A stretch of 64,000 nucleotides of DNA from Clostridiales bacterium. GTDB lineage: Bacteria; Bacillota; Clostridia; Christensenellales; Aristaeellaceae. The first letter of the stretch is position 1; each line of letters begins with the position of its first letter. Under the pieces are notes generated by a model that saw only the letters and a list, made by a program, of their open reading frames with translations, did not search any database and had not been told where the DNA came from. This document shows positions 20,316 through 28,823 of this stretch, piece after piece. The DNA is taken from assembly GCA_024695415.1 (NCBI GenBank), contig JAILIE010000065.1:62001-126000 (forward strand), given 5' to 3'. A program made the translations under genes and the position numbers.

Positions 20316-20727
20316 TTTGGTTCCCTCCGAGAATCATGCGGGACAGTTCGAGGATTCGCTCCTCCCGGCCGCATAAATAAAGATATCCGATCAAAGCCTC
20401 AAAGGCGGTGGACGCCGCGTAGTCCTCCGGGTTCTGGTTCTTCGGCGAGGGATGGTGCGCGTGGGCGTTCCGCCCCCGGCGTACGATATCCGCCTCCTCC
20501 GCGTCCAGAAGCGGGGTAATGTCCCGGAGAAAAAGGGCCTGGCCGTGCGCGTTGACGTACCCGACGCAGGCGGAGTGCATATGATGGACGCTCAGGCCGC
20601 GGTGGATCATTTCCCCGCGGACGATCATTTCCCAGACCGTATCCCCGATATACGCCAGCTGCAGGGCATTCAGCATCGCCGCCTCATGCGGCCCGACAGG
20701 ATCGTACAAACGAAGGCCCAAACGCAC
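20308..20727 (-). CDS. mrnC: Mini-ribonuclease III
   Basis: NALQLAYIGDTVWEMIVRGEMIHRGLSVHHMHSACVGYVNAHGQA, YAASTAFEALIGYLYLCG. Confidence 0.93.
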   Translation of the reverse strand: MRLGLRLYDPVGPHEAAMLNALQLAYIGDTVWEMIVRGEMIHRGLSVHHMHSACVGYVNAHGQALFLRDITPLLDAEEADIVRRGRNAHAHHPSPKNQNPEDYAASTAFEALIGYLYLCGREERILELSRMILGGNQNG

Positions 20728-20843
20728 CCCTCCCCAATCGTTCAGTATTATAACACATTTTCAGCAAATCCAAAGAGGTTTTTCTGCGGGATCAGTACGG
20801 GCCGGAAATACAAGAAAAGCTTCCGGATATTCCGGAAGCCCTG

Positions 20844-20916
20844 TACACCATTAGGGACTCGAACCCTAGACACCCTGATTAAGAGTCAGGTGCTCTACCA
20901 ACTGAGCTAATGGTGC
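20844..20916 (-). tRNA. tRNA-Lys (anticodon CTT)
   Basis: Minus strand GCACCATTAGCTCAGTTGGTAGAGCACCTGACTCTTAATCAGGGTGTCTAGGGTTCGAGTCCCTAATGGTGTA folds as a cloverleaf, loop CTCTTAA. Confidence 0.96.
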
Positions 20917-20933
20917 TCAAATCAACAGACGTT

Positions 20934-20961
20934 ATTATATATGGTTTTTCAGATTTGTCAA
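20934..20961 (-). promoter_or_regulatory. Promoter of tRNA-Lys
   Basis: Minus strand TTGACA - 16 bp - TATAAT. Confidence 0.75.
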
Positions 20962-20985
20962 TAGGGAATTTCAGAAAAAAAGGCG

Positions 20986-21018
20986 GGAAAAAAGCGGCGG
21001 ACAGAAAGTCCGCCGCCG
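20986..21018 (-). terminator. Intrinsic terminator after ferredoxin gene
   Basis: Minus strand GCGGCGGACTTTCTGTCCGCCGC followed by TTTTTT. Confidence 0.75.
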
Positions 21019-21027
21019 GGGAAACAA

Positions 21028-21198
21028 TTAAGCCTGGGCAGGAGCACCGACCGGGCAGGTTTCCGCGCACGCGCCGCATTCGACACACAGTTCGGGATTG
21101 ATTTCGAATTTGCCGTCGCCTTCGGAAATCGCGGAAACGGGGCATTCAGCAGCACAGGCACCGCAGCTGATGCATTCATCGGAAATTTTGTAAGCCAT
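21028..21198 (-). CDS. 2[4Fe-4S] ferredoxin, 56 aa
   Basis: Translated by eye: MAYKISDECISCGACAAECPVSAISEGDGKFEINPELCVECGACAETCPVGAPAQA; two CxxCxxCxxxCP motifs. Below the ORF-track size cutoff. Confidence 0.95.
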   Translation of the reverse strand: MAYKISDECISCGACAAECPVSAISEGDGKFEINPELCVECGACAETCPVGAPAQA

Positions 21199-21281
21199 AG
21201 TTTACCTCCATTTATTGTGTTGCGATAACACAGATTCATCCATAATATACCACCGGGAAAGGGAGTTTGCAAGAAAAAACG

Positions 21282-22511
21282 TTACTCCCCGATGGAATTC
21301 ATCGCGCGCTCCACAGCGTCCGCCCAGCTGCCGGAAGGCTTTTTCGGCGCGGCGGGCTTCTCCTTTACGGGCTTTTCCGAAGCCGGGATTTCCCGGGCGG
21401 GGGCGGGAGAGGCGGCCGCATCGTTCTTCGGGCGGTTGGGATTCTCCCGGCGGACCGGCTTGCCGAGGCGGCTGTCCGGGCCGGACTGGGAACGTTCCTT
21501 TTCTTTTCGGTTATCGCGTCGGCCGTTCTCATTCCGCGGGGCGGCGGGAGCGGGCGCGCCGGCCTGGGCCTTCTCCGCGGGCGCGTCGGCAGGCGACGTC
21601 ATTTCCGCGTTTTCCACGGCGCAGGAAGCCGCTTCTGCGGGCGCCTCATCCGGGGGCTGCCGGCGGGCAGGCGCTGCCTTCGGCCGGGCCGCGCTGTTCC
21701 CGTCCACCGGGAAGGTAATGCTTTCGAGCGGATAGACGCGGATTTCGCTGGAGTCGCCGTTGGTGATCCGGACCGAAACCGTTTCCTTGACAATGTTCAG
21801 TTCGGAAACCGTGCCGATTCCGTCGGGAGTGTTGACTTCCCTGCCGGTTTTCGGCATCTTCTTCCGGGTCTGCTCATAATGGTCCTGCTCATATTTCAGG
21901 CAGCACATCAGCCGGCCGCAGACCCCGCTGATTTTGGTCGGGTTCAGGGAGAGGTTCTGCTCCTTGGCCATTTTGATGGATACCGGCTGGAATTCGGAAA
22001 GGAACGCGCCGCAGCAGATCGGCCGTCCGCAGGGCCCGAGGCCGCCGAGCATCTTCGCTTCGTCCCGGACACCGATCTGCCGGAGCTCGATGCGCATTTT
22101 GAAAACGGACGCGAGGTCCTTGACCAGGGAACGGAAGTCCACCCGGCCGTTGGCGGTGAAATAGAAAAGGATTTTGCTGGCGTCAAAGGCGTACTCGACG
22201 GATACCAGTTTCATATCCAGCTGATGCTCGGCGATTTTCTTCTGGCAGACCTGAAAGGCTTCCTTTTCCTTCTGGCGGTTTTCCGCGCCGCGGCGGATAT
22301 CCTGCTCCGTCGCGACCCTGATGATTTTTTTCAGCGGGGACGGCAGGGAATCCTCCTCCACGTCGCGCATTCCAATCATAACCTCGCCCAGGTCCTGGCC
22401 GCGGGACGTGTCCGCGATGACGAAATCGCCCGGCTTCAGGACCAGCTGGTTGGAATCAAAATAATAAATTTTCCCGTTTTTCTGGAGTTGTATTCCGACT
22501 ACGTTGACCAT
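21282..22511 (-). CDS. ricT: PSP1 domain protein RicT/YaaT-like, with Ala/Pro-rich C-terminal tail
   Basis: GPCGRPICCGAFLSEFQPVSIKMAKEQNLSLNPTKISGVCGRLMCCLKYE. Confidence 0.92.
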   Translation of the reverse strand: MVNVVGIQLQKNGKIYYFDSNQLVLKPGDFVIADTSRGQDLGEVMIGMRDVEEDSLPSPLKKIIRVATEQDIRRGAENRQKEKEAFQVCQKKIAEHQLDMKLVSVEYAFDASKILFYFTANGRVDFRSLVKDLASVFKMRIELRQIGVRDEAKMLGGLGPCGRPICCGAFLSEFQPVSIKMAKEQNLSLNPTKISGVCGRLMCCLKYEQDHYEQTRKKMPKTGREVNTPDGIGTVSELNIVKETVSVRITNGDSSEIRVYPLESITFPVDGNSAARPKAAPARRQPPDEAPAEAASCAVENAEMTSPADAPAEKAQAGAPAPAAPRNENGRRDNRKEKERSQSGPDSRLGKPVRRENPNRPKNDAAASPAPAREIPASEKPVKEKPAAPKKPSGSWADAVERAMNSIGE

Positions 22512-23518
22512 TTATTTCCTTCCCCCACAAAGACAAAGAGTAATTGTTCCAGTACCGCCTGGAAATTGACGGAAAACTGCAGCTGCTTCCGCGCGGCGGA
22601 GACAGCGTCTGAAAGCGCGGCGATATCCGGCAGGGCAGCTTCGCGGGCAAACCGCTTCCAGCGGTCCGGATACTCGGAAAGCATTCCCTCGGGAAGCTGT
22701 CCCATCCGTACCCCGACCAGGATCCGCAGCAGGGATTCCAGGATGTCCAGCAGCTCGTTCCCTTCCTCCCGCCGGTCCTTCCACGCGTTGGAGGCGGCGA
22801 GGATGCCGCTGGCGGATGTGGCGAAAAACAGGCTGATGGCCTCATTTCGCCGGGCCCAGTAGGCTTCATCCGACGAAAGCTCGATGGCCCGGCCGATGGA
22901 GCCGCCGGCCGCCTGGACCGCGCGCTTCGCGCGCTCCGGGGCGACTCCCCTGTCAAGGAGGATTCCGTGGATCATCCGGTCGTCCCAGGCCTTCAGGCGG
23001 ATCGGGCGGCAGCGGCTGATCACCGTGGTGAGCAGCGCGTCCGGATGATCCGTGACCAGGAAAAGATAGGTGTTGTCCGGCGGTTCCTCCAGGGTTTTCA
23101 GGAGGCAGTTCTGCGCCTGGGCCGTCATTTTGTCCGCGTCAAAAAGGAGCACGACCCGTGCGTTCCCGACCAGCGTGCTTTCCCCGCAGATCCGGATCAT
23201 CTCCCGGATATCGTCCACCGGAATGGTGGCACGGTCCTTCTTTACGTCCGGGGCGATCGGGATGCCCCGGCGGATGACCACCATGTCGGGATGCTCCAGG
23301 GAGGCGGCCAACAGGCAGTCCCTGCATGTACCGCAGGGACGGTCCCCGCCGGCGCCGCAGAGCAGCGAGGCTGCCGCCAGCGCCGCGAGCGTCCGTTTGC
23401 CGGTACCTTTCTCGCCGCTGACCAGATAGGCGTGGACCAGCTTCCGGTTCCGGAGCTGATCCAGCAGGAGGCGGACGTCCTCCCCCTGCGCGGTGAAAGA
23501 CTGCAAATCAGGGTTCAT
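22499..23518 (-). CDS. holB: DNA polymerase III subunit delta'
   Basis: AYLVSGEKGTGKRTLAALAAASLLC, CGTCRDC zinc motif, ALLTTVISRCRPIRL. Confidence 0.9.
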   Translation of the reverse strand: MNPDLQSFTAQGEDVRLLLDQLRNRKLVHAYLVSGEKGTGKRTLAALAAASLLCGAGGDRPCGTCRDCLLAASLEHPDMVVIRRGIPIAPDVKKDRATIPVDDIREMIRICGESTLVGNARVVLLFDADKMTAQAQNCLLKTLEEPPDNTYLFLVTDHPDALLTTVISRCRPIRLKAWDDRMIHGILLDRGVAPERAKRAVQAAGGSIGRAIELSSDEAYWARRNEAISLFFATSASGILAASNAWKDRREEGNELLDILESLLRILVGVRMGQLPEGMLSEYPDRWKRFAREAALPDIAALSDAVSAARKQLQFSVNFQAVLEQLLFVFVGEGNKWST

Positions 23519-23525
23519 GGCAGGG

Positions 23526-23858
23526 TTACACCTTCAGGAACTGATCGACGGAGAGAACAAAAAGCGTGGCGCCGCCCACCGTGACTTCCACCGGATAGGT
23601 GGTGTATTCCCCATGGGTGATCCCGCTGACAGCGGTGGCCGCGGCCGTCATCTGTTTCCGGCTCTTGCAGACGCTTTCAACGATATGGATCGCCTCTTCG
23701 ATCCGCTCCTCGTCCACGCCGAGCAGGAGCGTGGTATTGCCGGCCTTGAGGAAACCGCCGGTCGTGGCGAGCTTCGTGACGCCGAAGCCCTGCTGCATCA
23801 GTTTCGAAAGCAGTTTTGAAGAGTCTTCATCCTGAACGATGGCGATGATCAGTTTCAC
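23526..23858 (-). CDS. darA: Cyclic-di-AMP receptor (DarA/PstA, P-II-like)
   Basis: MKLIIAIVQDEDSSKLLSKLMQQGFGVTKLATTGGFLKAGNTTLLLGVDEERIEE. Confidence 0.95.
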   Translation of the reverse strand: MKLIIAIVQDEDSSKLLSKLMQQGFGVTKLATTGGFLKAGNTTLLLGVDEERIEEAIHIVESVCKSRKQMTAAATAVSGITHGEYTTYPVEVTVGGATLFVLSVDQFLKV

Positions 23859-24068
23859 AATGAACTCCTCCTTCCCAAAATCAATTCAGTATACATTACA
23901 TGAACCGGAAAATCAAGGTTTGGACGCCCGCGCCGCGCCGCGGCCGGCCGGAAGTCACCGGCAGGCGGACAAAGCCCTTTACACGCGTGCGAAAAGCGGT
24001 TACACTCACCCTGACAGGATCAGGGCGGACAGAAGGTTCCGCCCCGCTTCGGATACGGAGGGACGGCA

Positions 24069-25208
24069 ATGGAGATTTTCAACTGCTACGCCACGGCGGC
24101 ATTCGGGCTGGAAGGGCTGGTAGCCGGTGAACTGCGCGCGATGAACTTACCCGATGTCCGCGCGGAAAACGGCGGCGTCCGTTTTTCTGCCGCCATGGAG
24201 CAGGTGTTCGAAAGCAACCTTTCCCTCCGCTGCAGCGACCGCGTGATGATCATCCTGGCCGAGGGAAAATGCCTGTCCTTTGAGGAGCTTTTCCAGCTGG
24301 TCCTTTCAGTTCCCTGGGAGAAATACATGTCCGGTACGGAATCCATCGACATCAGCGCGAAATGCGCCCGCAGCCGGCTGATGAGCCCGCGGGACTGCCA
24401 GTCGATCACCAAGAAGGCGGTAATCGAGCGCCTGAAAAAAAAGACCGGAAGAAAGGTGTTCCCGGAGAACGGGCCTTCCTTCCCGGTGCTGGTATCCATT
24501 CATTCCGACGCCGTCAAAATCCTACTGAATACATCCGGCGACGCGCTGTCCCGGCGGGGTTACCGGACCTGGAACGGTGAGGCCCCCCTGAGGGAAACGC
24601 TGGCCGCGGCCCTGGTGGACCTGAGCCCATGGAAGAGCGGCATGCCGCTTTACGACCCCTGCTGCGGTACGGGCACCATCCTGATCGAGGCGGCGTGGAA
24701 AGCGGCGAACCGCGCGCCGGGGCTGACCCGGTCCTTTGCCATGGAGCGTTTTTCCTTCGCGGATGCCGCCGCGTTTTCAGCCCTCCGGAAGCGGAAGGAA
24801 CAGGAATGCGATTTCAGCCGGATCCGCGGAATCGGCGGCGGTGATATCGATCCGGAAGCGATCCGCCTGGCGGAACTTCACCTGAAGCAGTCCGGGACCT
24901 CCGGCCTCATTCCGCTTCGTAACGAACCGTTCCGGCAGGCGTCCATGACGGAAGCGCACGGTGTATTTATCTGCAATCCGCCCTACGGCGAGCGGCTCAG
25001 CGACCGGGAAAACTGCCGGAAACTGTACCGGGAGCTGCGGGAGATGTGGGCGCGGCATCCCGGCTGGTCCTTCTGCGCGATCTCTTCCGACCCGGCCTTT
25101 GAAAGGGCCTTCGGAAAGAAGGCGGACCGCCGGCGCCGGATCTATAACGGCCGCCTGGAATGCAATTACTATGTGTATTACGGTTCCGGCAAAACAGAAT
25201 CAGACTGA
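24069..25208 (+). CDS. THUMP-domain class I SAM-dependent RNA methyltransferase (RlmL-N/YpsC-like)
   Basis: YATAAFGLEGLVAGELRAM, DPCCGTGTILIEAAWKA, CNPPYGERL. Confidence 0.93.
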   Translation: MEIFNCYATAAFGLEGLVAGELRAMNLPDVRAENGGVRFSAAMEQVFESNLSLRCSDRVMIILAEGKCLSFEELFQLVLSVPWEKYMSGTESIDISAKCARSRLMSPRDCQSITKKAVIERLKKKTGRKVFPENGPSFPVLVSIHSDAVKILLNTSGDALSRRGYRTWNGEAPLRETLAAALVDLSPWKSGMPLYDPCCGTGTILIEAAWKAANRAPGLTRSFAMERFSFADAAAFSALRKRKEQECDFSRIRGIGGGDIDPEAIRLAELHLKQSGTSGLIPLRNEPFRQASMTEAHGVFICNPPYGERLSDRENCRKLYRELREMWARHPGWSFCAISSDPAFERAFGKKADRRRRIYNGRLECNYYVYYGSGKTESD

Positions 25209-27604
25209 ATTCTGTTCATAATTGCCGTATACTGTTCCCCTTCGGCAGGAACCGGATGGAAGTCGTTGACCTTTGCGTCCGCGGCGGAGCTGGTCCGGAT
25301 CGGAACAGGGCGGACCTCCACGCGGGGGGACTCCCCGTCAAAGGTGATCAGCGCCTGGAGCAGCATGGCGTCATAATCCTTCAGGCTGATGGTTCCGCCG
25401 AACACCAGGTTCCCCAGGCTGTAAACGATCGGAACCCCTTCATAATACTCAATTCCCTGGACAATATGCGGATGATGGCCGATGACCAGGTCCGCCCCGC
25501 TGCGGACGCAGGCGCGGGCCATCGCTTCCTGCTGCGCGTTATGGTTCGGGTCGTATTCCGTGCCCCAGTGGCACTGGTACACGATCAGCTCACACCCCAT
25601 TTCCCGGAGGGCGCGGATATCCCTTTCCACAACGCCGGGATCCTCGCGATACGTGGTTTCCCGGCATCCGCCGAACCCGATCAGGTGCCCCCGTACGCTG
25701 ACCGCCGCGGGATGCTCCGGACCGCACCAGTTTACGACGCCTTCCAGCGCGCGGATGGTGGATTCATATCCTTCCGGACCGTAATCGATGGTATGGTTGT
25801 TGGCGGTGTTGACGAGCTCGACCGAGCCTTTCGTCAGGATTCCGGTATATTCGGGCAGGCCGCGGAAACGCCATTCCTTTTTTTTGTCCTCCCCGTTCGC
25901 GTTGTCCTTCAGGACGCATTCCAGGTTGACGCTGGTCAGGTCGTCCGAGGCAAAATACGCCTGCAGGCCGGAGAAAGGATATTCCATTCCGTATTTATCC
26001 AGGTAGGCGAAGAGGCTGTCGCTGCGGCGGAAATAGCTTTCCCGGCCGCCGAGCACCGCGTCGCCGCCGAAGGTCATAAGCACCTGGTTCTCCCTCCGGA
26101 GCCGGGGATCGTCAAACAGCTCGTCCCGGACCGCGGGCAGGGACTGTTCCGCAGCCGTCCCGTCGAGGATGGCCATCTGCCCGCTGCGCTGGACGGGATC
26201 GTCGAGGATGATCACGCGCGTATGGTACGGGATATGCGTCCAGAGCCAGTAGGCGTTCAGCCCCGACGCGGCGCCGGGAAGCGCCTGGACCCGCACGCAG
26301 GCATGGGAGGCCTTTGCGCCCAGGAATCCCTCCCCTTCCGAAAACAGCTTTTTTCCGTTTCCGTGGCGGTACGGGATCTGGTGAATCAGGTTTCCGCCGT
26401 CATACTGGATGACGTAATCGTACCGGTTTCCGTTGGTGGAATAATCGACGCGGTGCAGGCCGGTCAGGAAGCTGCCGGCGGCGGTTTCCTGGTACAGCGC
26501 GCCTTTTTCCATGCGCCCGGTACTGACCATCAGGGTTTCAATCATTTTTCCGTTTTCATAGACCGAAAGCGTCTGGCTGACCTTGTCGATCAGGATTCCG
26601 TAGCGGCCGGACGGATATTCCACCTTCAGTTTCGCCCGGGGAACCCACCCGGTCACCTCCTCCCCCTGCTCATGGTTCCAGGCATGGACGAGGACCCATT
26701 TTTCCCCGATCTCCAGGACTTCCAGCGCCTGCGTCTGACCGTGCAGCGTACCGAGCACGCGGGATTCGCCGTCCGGCTCCTCATATACCCGCTGGTGGTC
26801 CGTATACCCGATGTCGACGACCACGGACGGACGCATCATCATTTCCCATATTTCCTCGTCCGACGCGTTTTCCGGGGGCATGACGCTTCCCGTAAGGAAG
26901 ATATCCTGCGCGGCCGGGGCGTCCGCGGTGACGTTCAGGCTGAATTCCGCGCTGTAGCCGGGGCTCGAGATTTCATACACGCGGACCCGGTAGCGGCCCG
27001 GCTCGATCTCCGCGTTTCCGACGACCTGGCGGAAGGTCATATGCGTAATCCTTCCGGTTGATACGGTACGCCGGAAAACATATGCCGGTTCTCCGGCGCC
27101 TTCGGGCAGGAACTCCACGCTGACGGTGCCGTTCTGGATGGTTTTCAGCTCCATAAACCAGTCGGCGGGCGCAGCGAGGGAAACGGTATCGGCGGATTCC
27201 AGCGCGAACTGGAGGGCCTGGGCCGTGTATTCCACCGGAGAATCGAAGGACAGGTTGTATTCCTTTCCGGAATCGCCCGCAAGACGGCAGCGGATATGGT
27301 AGGAGATGGTGGTAAGGCGTTCCCGGTTGTATCCGCATCCGTCCCATTCAATCCGGGTTGTTCCCGCGGGAACAACCCGGGTCAGCACACGGAAAACCGA
27401 GATATCGTTGCAGACGGAAATGGTCAGTGTACCGCTTTCCGGAGCGTCGACCTCAAAAGCGTTCTGCGCGAACGAAATGATTTTCCCGATCCTGCGGACC
27501 GAAAAGCCGGATGATTCCTCCCCGACGCATGCGGCGGAGACGATAAGCAGTGAAACCAGAAGAATACAGCCGGCCAGGTAAGCGCGCGCTCTTCCGTGAC
27601 GCAT
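25178..27604 (-). CDS. Exported multidomain protein: Ig-like modules + SH3-like + L,D-transpeptidase (YkuD) + CapA-type metallophosphoesterase
   Basis: Start ATG 27604 after AGGGGGGAGA. Signal peptide; GWVPRAKLK SH3-like; GILIDKVSQTLSVYENGKMIETLMVSTG...SHACVRV (YkuD); LMTFGGDAVLGGRE...NTANNHTIDYGPEGYESTI...VIGHHPHIVQGIEYYEGVPIVYSLGNLVFGG (CapA). Confidence 0.88.
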   Translation of the reverse strand: MRHGRARAYLAGCILLVSLLIVSAACVGEESSGFSVRRIGKIISFAQNAFEVDAPESGTLTISVCNDISVFRVLTRVVPAGTTRIEWDGCGYNRERLTTISYHIRCRLAGDSGKEYNLSFDSPVEYTAQALQFALESADTVSLAAPADWFMELKTIQNGTVSVEFLPEGAGEPAYVFRRTVSTGRITHMTFRQVVGNAEIEPGRYRVRVYEISSPGYSAEFSLNVTADAPAAQDIFLTGSVMPPENASDEEIWEMMMRPSVVVDIGYTDHQRVYEEPDGESRVLGTLHGQTQALEVLEIGEKWVLVHAWNHEQGEEVTGWVPRAKLKVEYPSGRYGILIDKVSQTLSVYENGKMIETLMVSTGRMEKGALYQETAAGSFLTGLHRVDYSTNGNRYDYVIQYDGGNLIHQIPYRHGNGKKLFSEGEGFLGAKASHACVRVQALPGAASGLNAYWLWTHIPYHTRVIILDDPVQRSGQMAILDGTAAEQSLPAVRDELFDDPRLRRENQVLMTFGGDAVLGGRESYFRRSDSLFAYLDKYGMEYPFSGLQAYFASDDLTSVNLECVLKDNANGEDKKKEWRFRGLPEYTGILTKGSVELVNTANNHTIDYGPEGYESTIRALEGVVNWCGPEHPAAVSVRGHLIGFGGCRETTYREDPGVVERDIRALREMGCELIVYQCHWGTEYDPNHNAQQEAMARACVRSGADLVIGHHPHIVQGIEYYEGVPIVYSLGNLVFGGTISLKDYDAMLLQALITFDGESPRVEVRPVPIRTSSAADAKVNDFHPVPAEGEQYTAIMNRIQSDSVLPEP

Positions 27605-27663
27605 CTGTTTCTCCCCCCTTCCATCCCGGTCAGCGTAACAGGAAACTCCCTGTTCGTCAATGC

Positions 27664-27692
27664 TTGACAAAGGCTGATCAGCGATTTATAAT
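27664..27692 (+). promoter_or_regulatory. Promoter of tRNA-Leu
   Basis: TTGACA (27664-27669) - 17 bp - TATAAT (27687-27692). Confidence 0.8.
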
Positions 27693-27705
27693 TCCACATG
27701 TTCAC

Positions 27706-27787
27706 GCGGTCGTGGCGGAATCGGCATACGCGCACGTTTGAGGGGCGTGTCCGGCAACGGGTACGGGTTCAAGTCCCGTCGACCGCA
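27706..27787 (+). tRNA. tRNA-Leu (anticodon GAG)
   Basis: GCGGTCG acceptor pairs with CGACCGC; anticodon arm CACGT-TTGAGGG-GCGTG; long variable arm; GGTTCAAGTCC T arm. Confidence 0.93.
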
Positions 27788-27795
27788 CATCGGGA

Positions 27796-27832
27796 ATCCC
27801 TGTGATCTCAGCGATCACAGGGGTTTTCTTTT
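27796..27832 (+). terminator. Intrinsic terminator after tRNA-Leu
   Basis: ccctgtgatc tcagc gatcacaggg gttttctttt. Confidence 0.75.
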
Positions 27833-27860
27833 ATCTGCGCAGTCCATTCACGCCGAAATG

Positions 27861-27880
27861 AAAAAGCCGCCAGTGGCGGC
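27861..27880 (-). terminator. Intrinsic terminator after tmRNA
   Basis: Minus strand GCCGCCACTGGCGGC TTTTT. Confidence 0.7.
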
Positions 27881-27888
27881 AGAGGGAG

Positions 27889-28230
27889 TGGAGATGAGGG
27901 GATTTGAACCCCTGTCCGAAGATCCATCCGACAGACCTTCTCCGAGCGCAGTCCGTGATTTGATTTCCCCTGGCGGACCGTCCGCGGACAGACTGACCGG
28001 AGGGTAGCTTCATGATTACGGATTCAGCGGCAAAGCTTAGGCTGAACTCGTTCCCTGCGATAATGACGCCGGGAACCTGATCCGCAGGAAATCAGGGCCG
28101 ACGCGCGGCATTAAGCCGCGAAAGCGTAATCGCTGTTGTCAGTTATTGTTTTTCCCCGTTGTTACGCAGTACAGGGGCTGCGGCTCGCTGATCCATCCTC
28201 CGATATCCCCGTCGAAACCAGATCATCCCC
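27889..28230 (-). ncRNA. ssrA: tmRNA
   Basis: Minus strand starts GGGGATGATCTGGTTTCGACGGGG and ends GGGGTTCAAATCCCCTCATCTCCA; tag ORF ...TAACT GAC AAC AGC GAT TAC GCT TTC GCG GCT TAA. Confidence 0.96.
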
Positions 28231-28246
28231 GTTTTGCGATACGCTT

Positions 28247-28717
28247 TTATTCCTTTTGCCGGTTCCGCAGCGCGCGCCGGATTTCCCGATCGGAATCCCG
28301 TCTGGCCATGGAATCGCGCTTGTCATGGAGCTGTTTGCCCCGGCACAGGCCCAGCAGCAGCTTGACGCGCCCGTCCCGGAAATACAGCTCCAGCGGGATC
28401 AGGGTGTAGCCCTGCCGCATGACCAGGGAATCCAGCTTGCGGATCTCGCTTTTGTGCAGCAGCAGCTTTTTGTCGCGCAGCGGATCCCGGTTGAAGATGT
28501 TTCCCTGCTCATAGGGGCTGATATGCATGCCTTCCACCCAGACTTCCCCGTTCCTTACCTGGGCCCAGCTTTCCTTGAGGTTCACCTTTCCGAGACGGAT
28601 GCTTTTCACTTCCGTGCCGAAAAGGGCGATACCGCACTCATACTGCTCCTCGACAAAATAGTCGTGGTATGCTTTCCGGTTGCTTGCAACGGGCTTTTTC
28701 CCTGTCTGATGCGGCAT
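28247..28717 (-). CDS. smpB: SsrA-binding protein
   Basis: [61 protein letters not shown]; adjacent to ssrA. Confidence 0.96.
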   Translation of the reverse strand: MPHQTGKKPVASNRKAYHDYFVEEQYECGIALFGTEVKSIRLGKVNLKESWAQVRNGEVWVEGMHISPYEQGNIFNRDPLRDKKLLLHKSEIRKLDSLVMRQGYTLIPLELYFRDGRVKLLLGLCRGKQLHDKRDSMARRDSDREIRRALRNRQKE

Positions 28718-28823
28718 GTGACACCCTCCCGGACAGGGATTATAGCATATGACAACGGTCTTTTCAAATAGTCTTTTGTATGCTATCATTTTGGCTGATC
28801 ATCCCGGAAAGGAAGTTTCAGAA

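Noticed and set aside
20910-21101. 63-aa plus-strand ORF next to tRNA-Lys
   Set aside because: Covers the tRNA promoter and the antisense of the ferredoxin and its terminator; no support as a gene.
25160-27061. 633-aa plus-strand ORF opposite the CapA fusion gene
   Set aside because: Begins inside the THUMP gene in another frame; no recognisable motif; opposite strand has clear YkuD and CapA domains.
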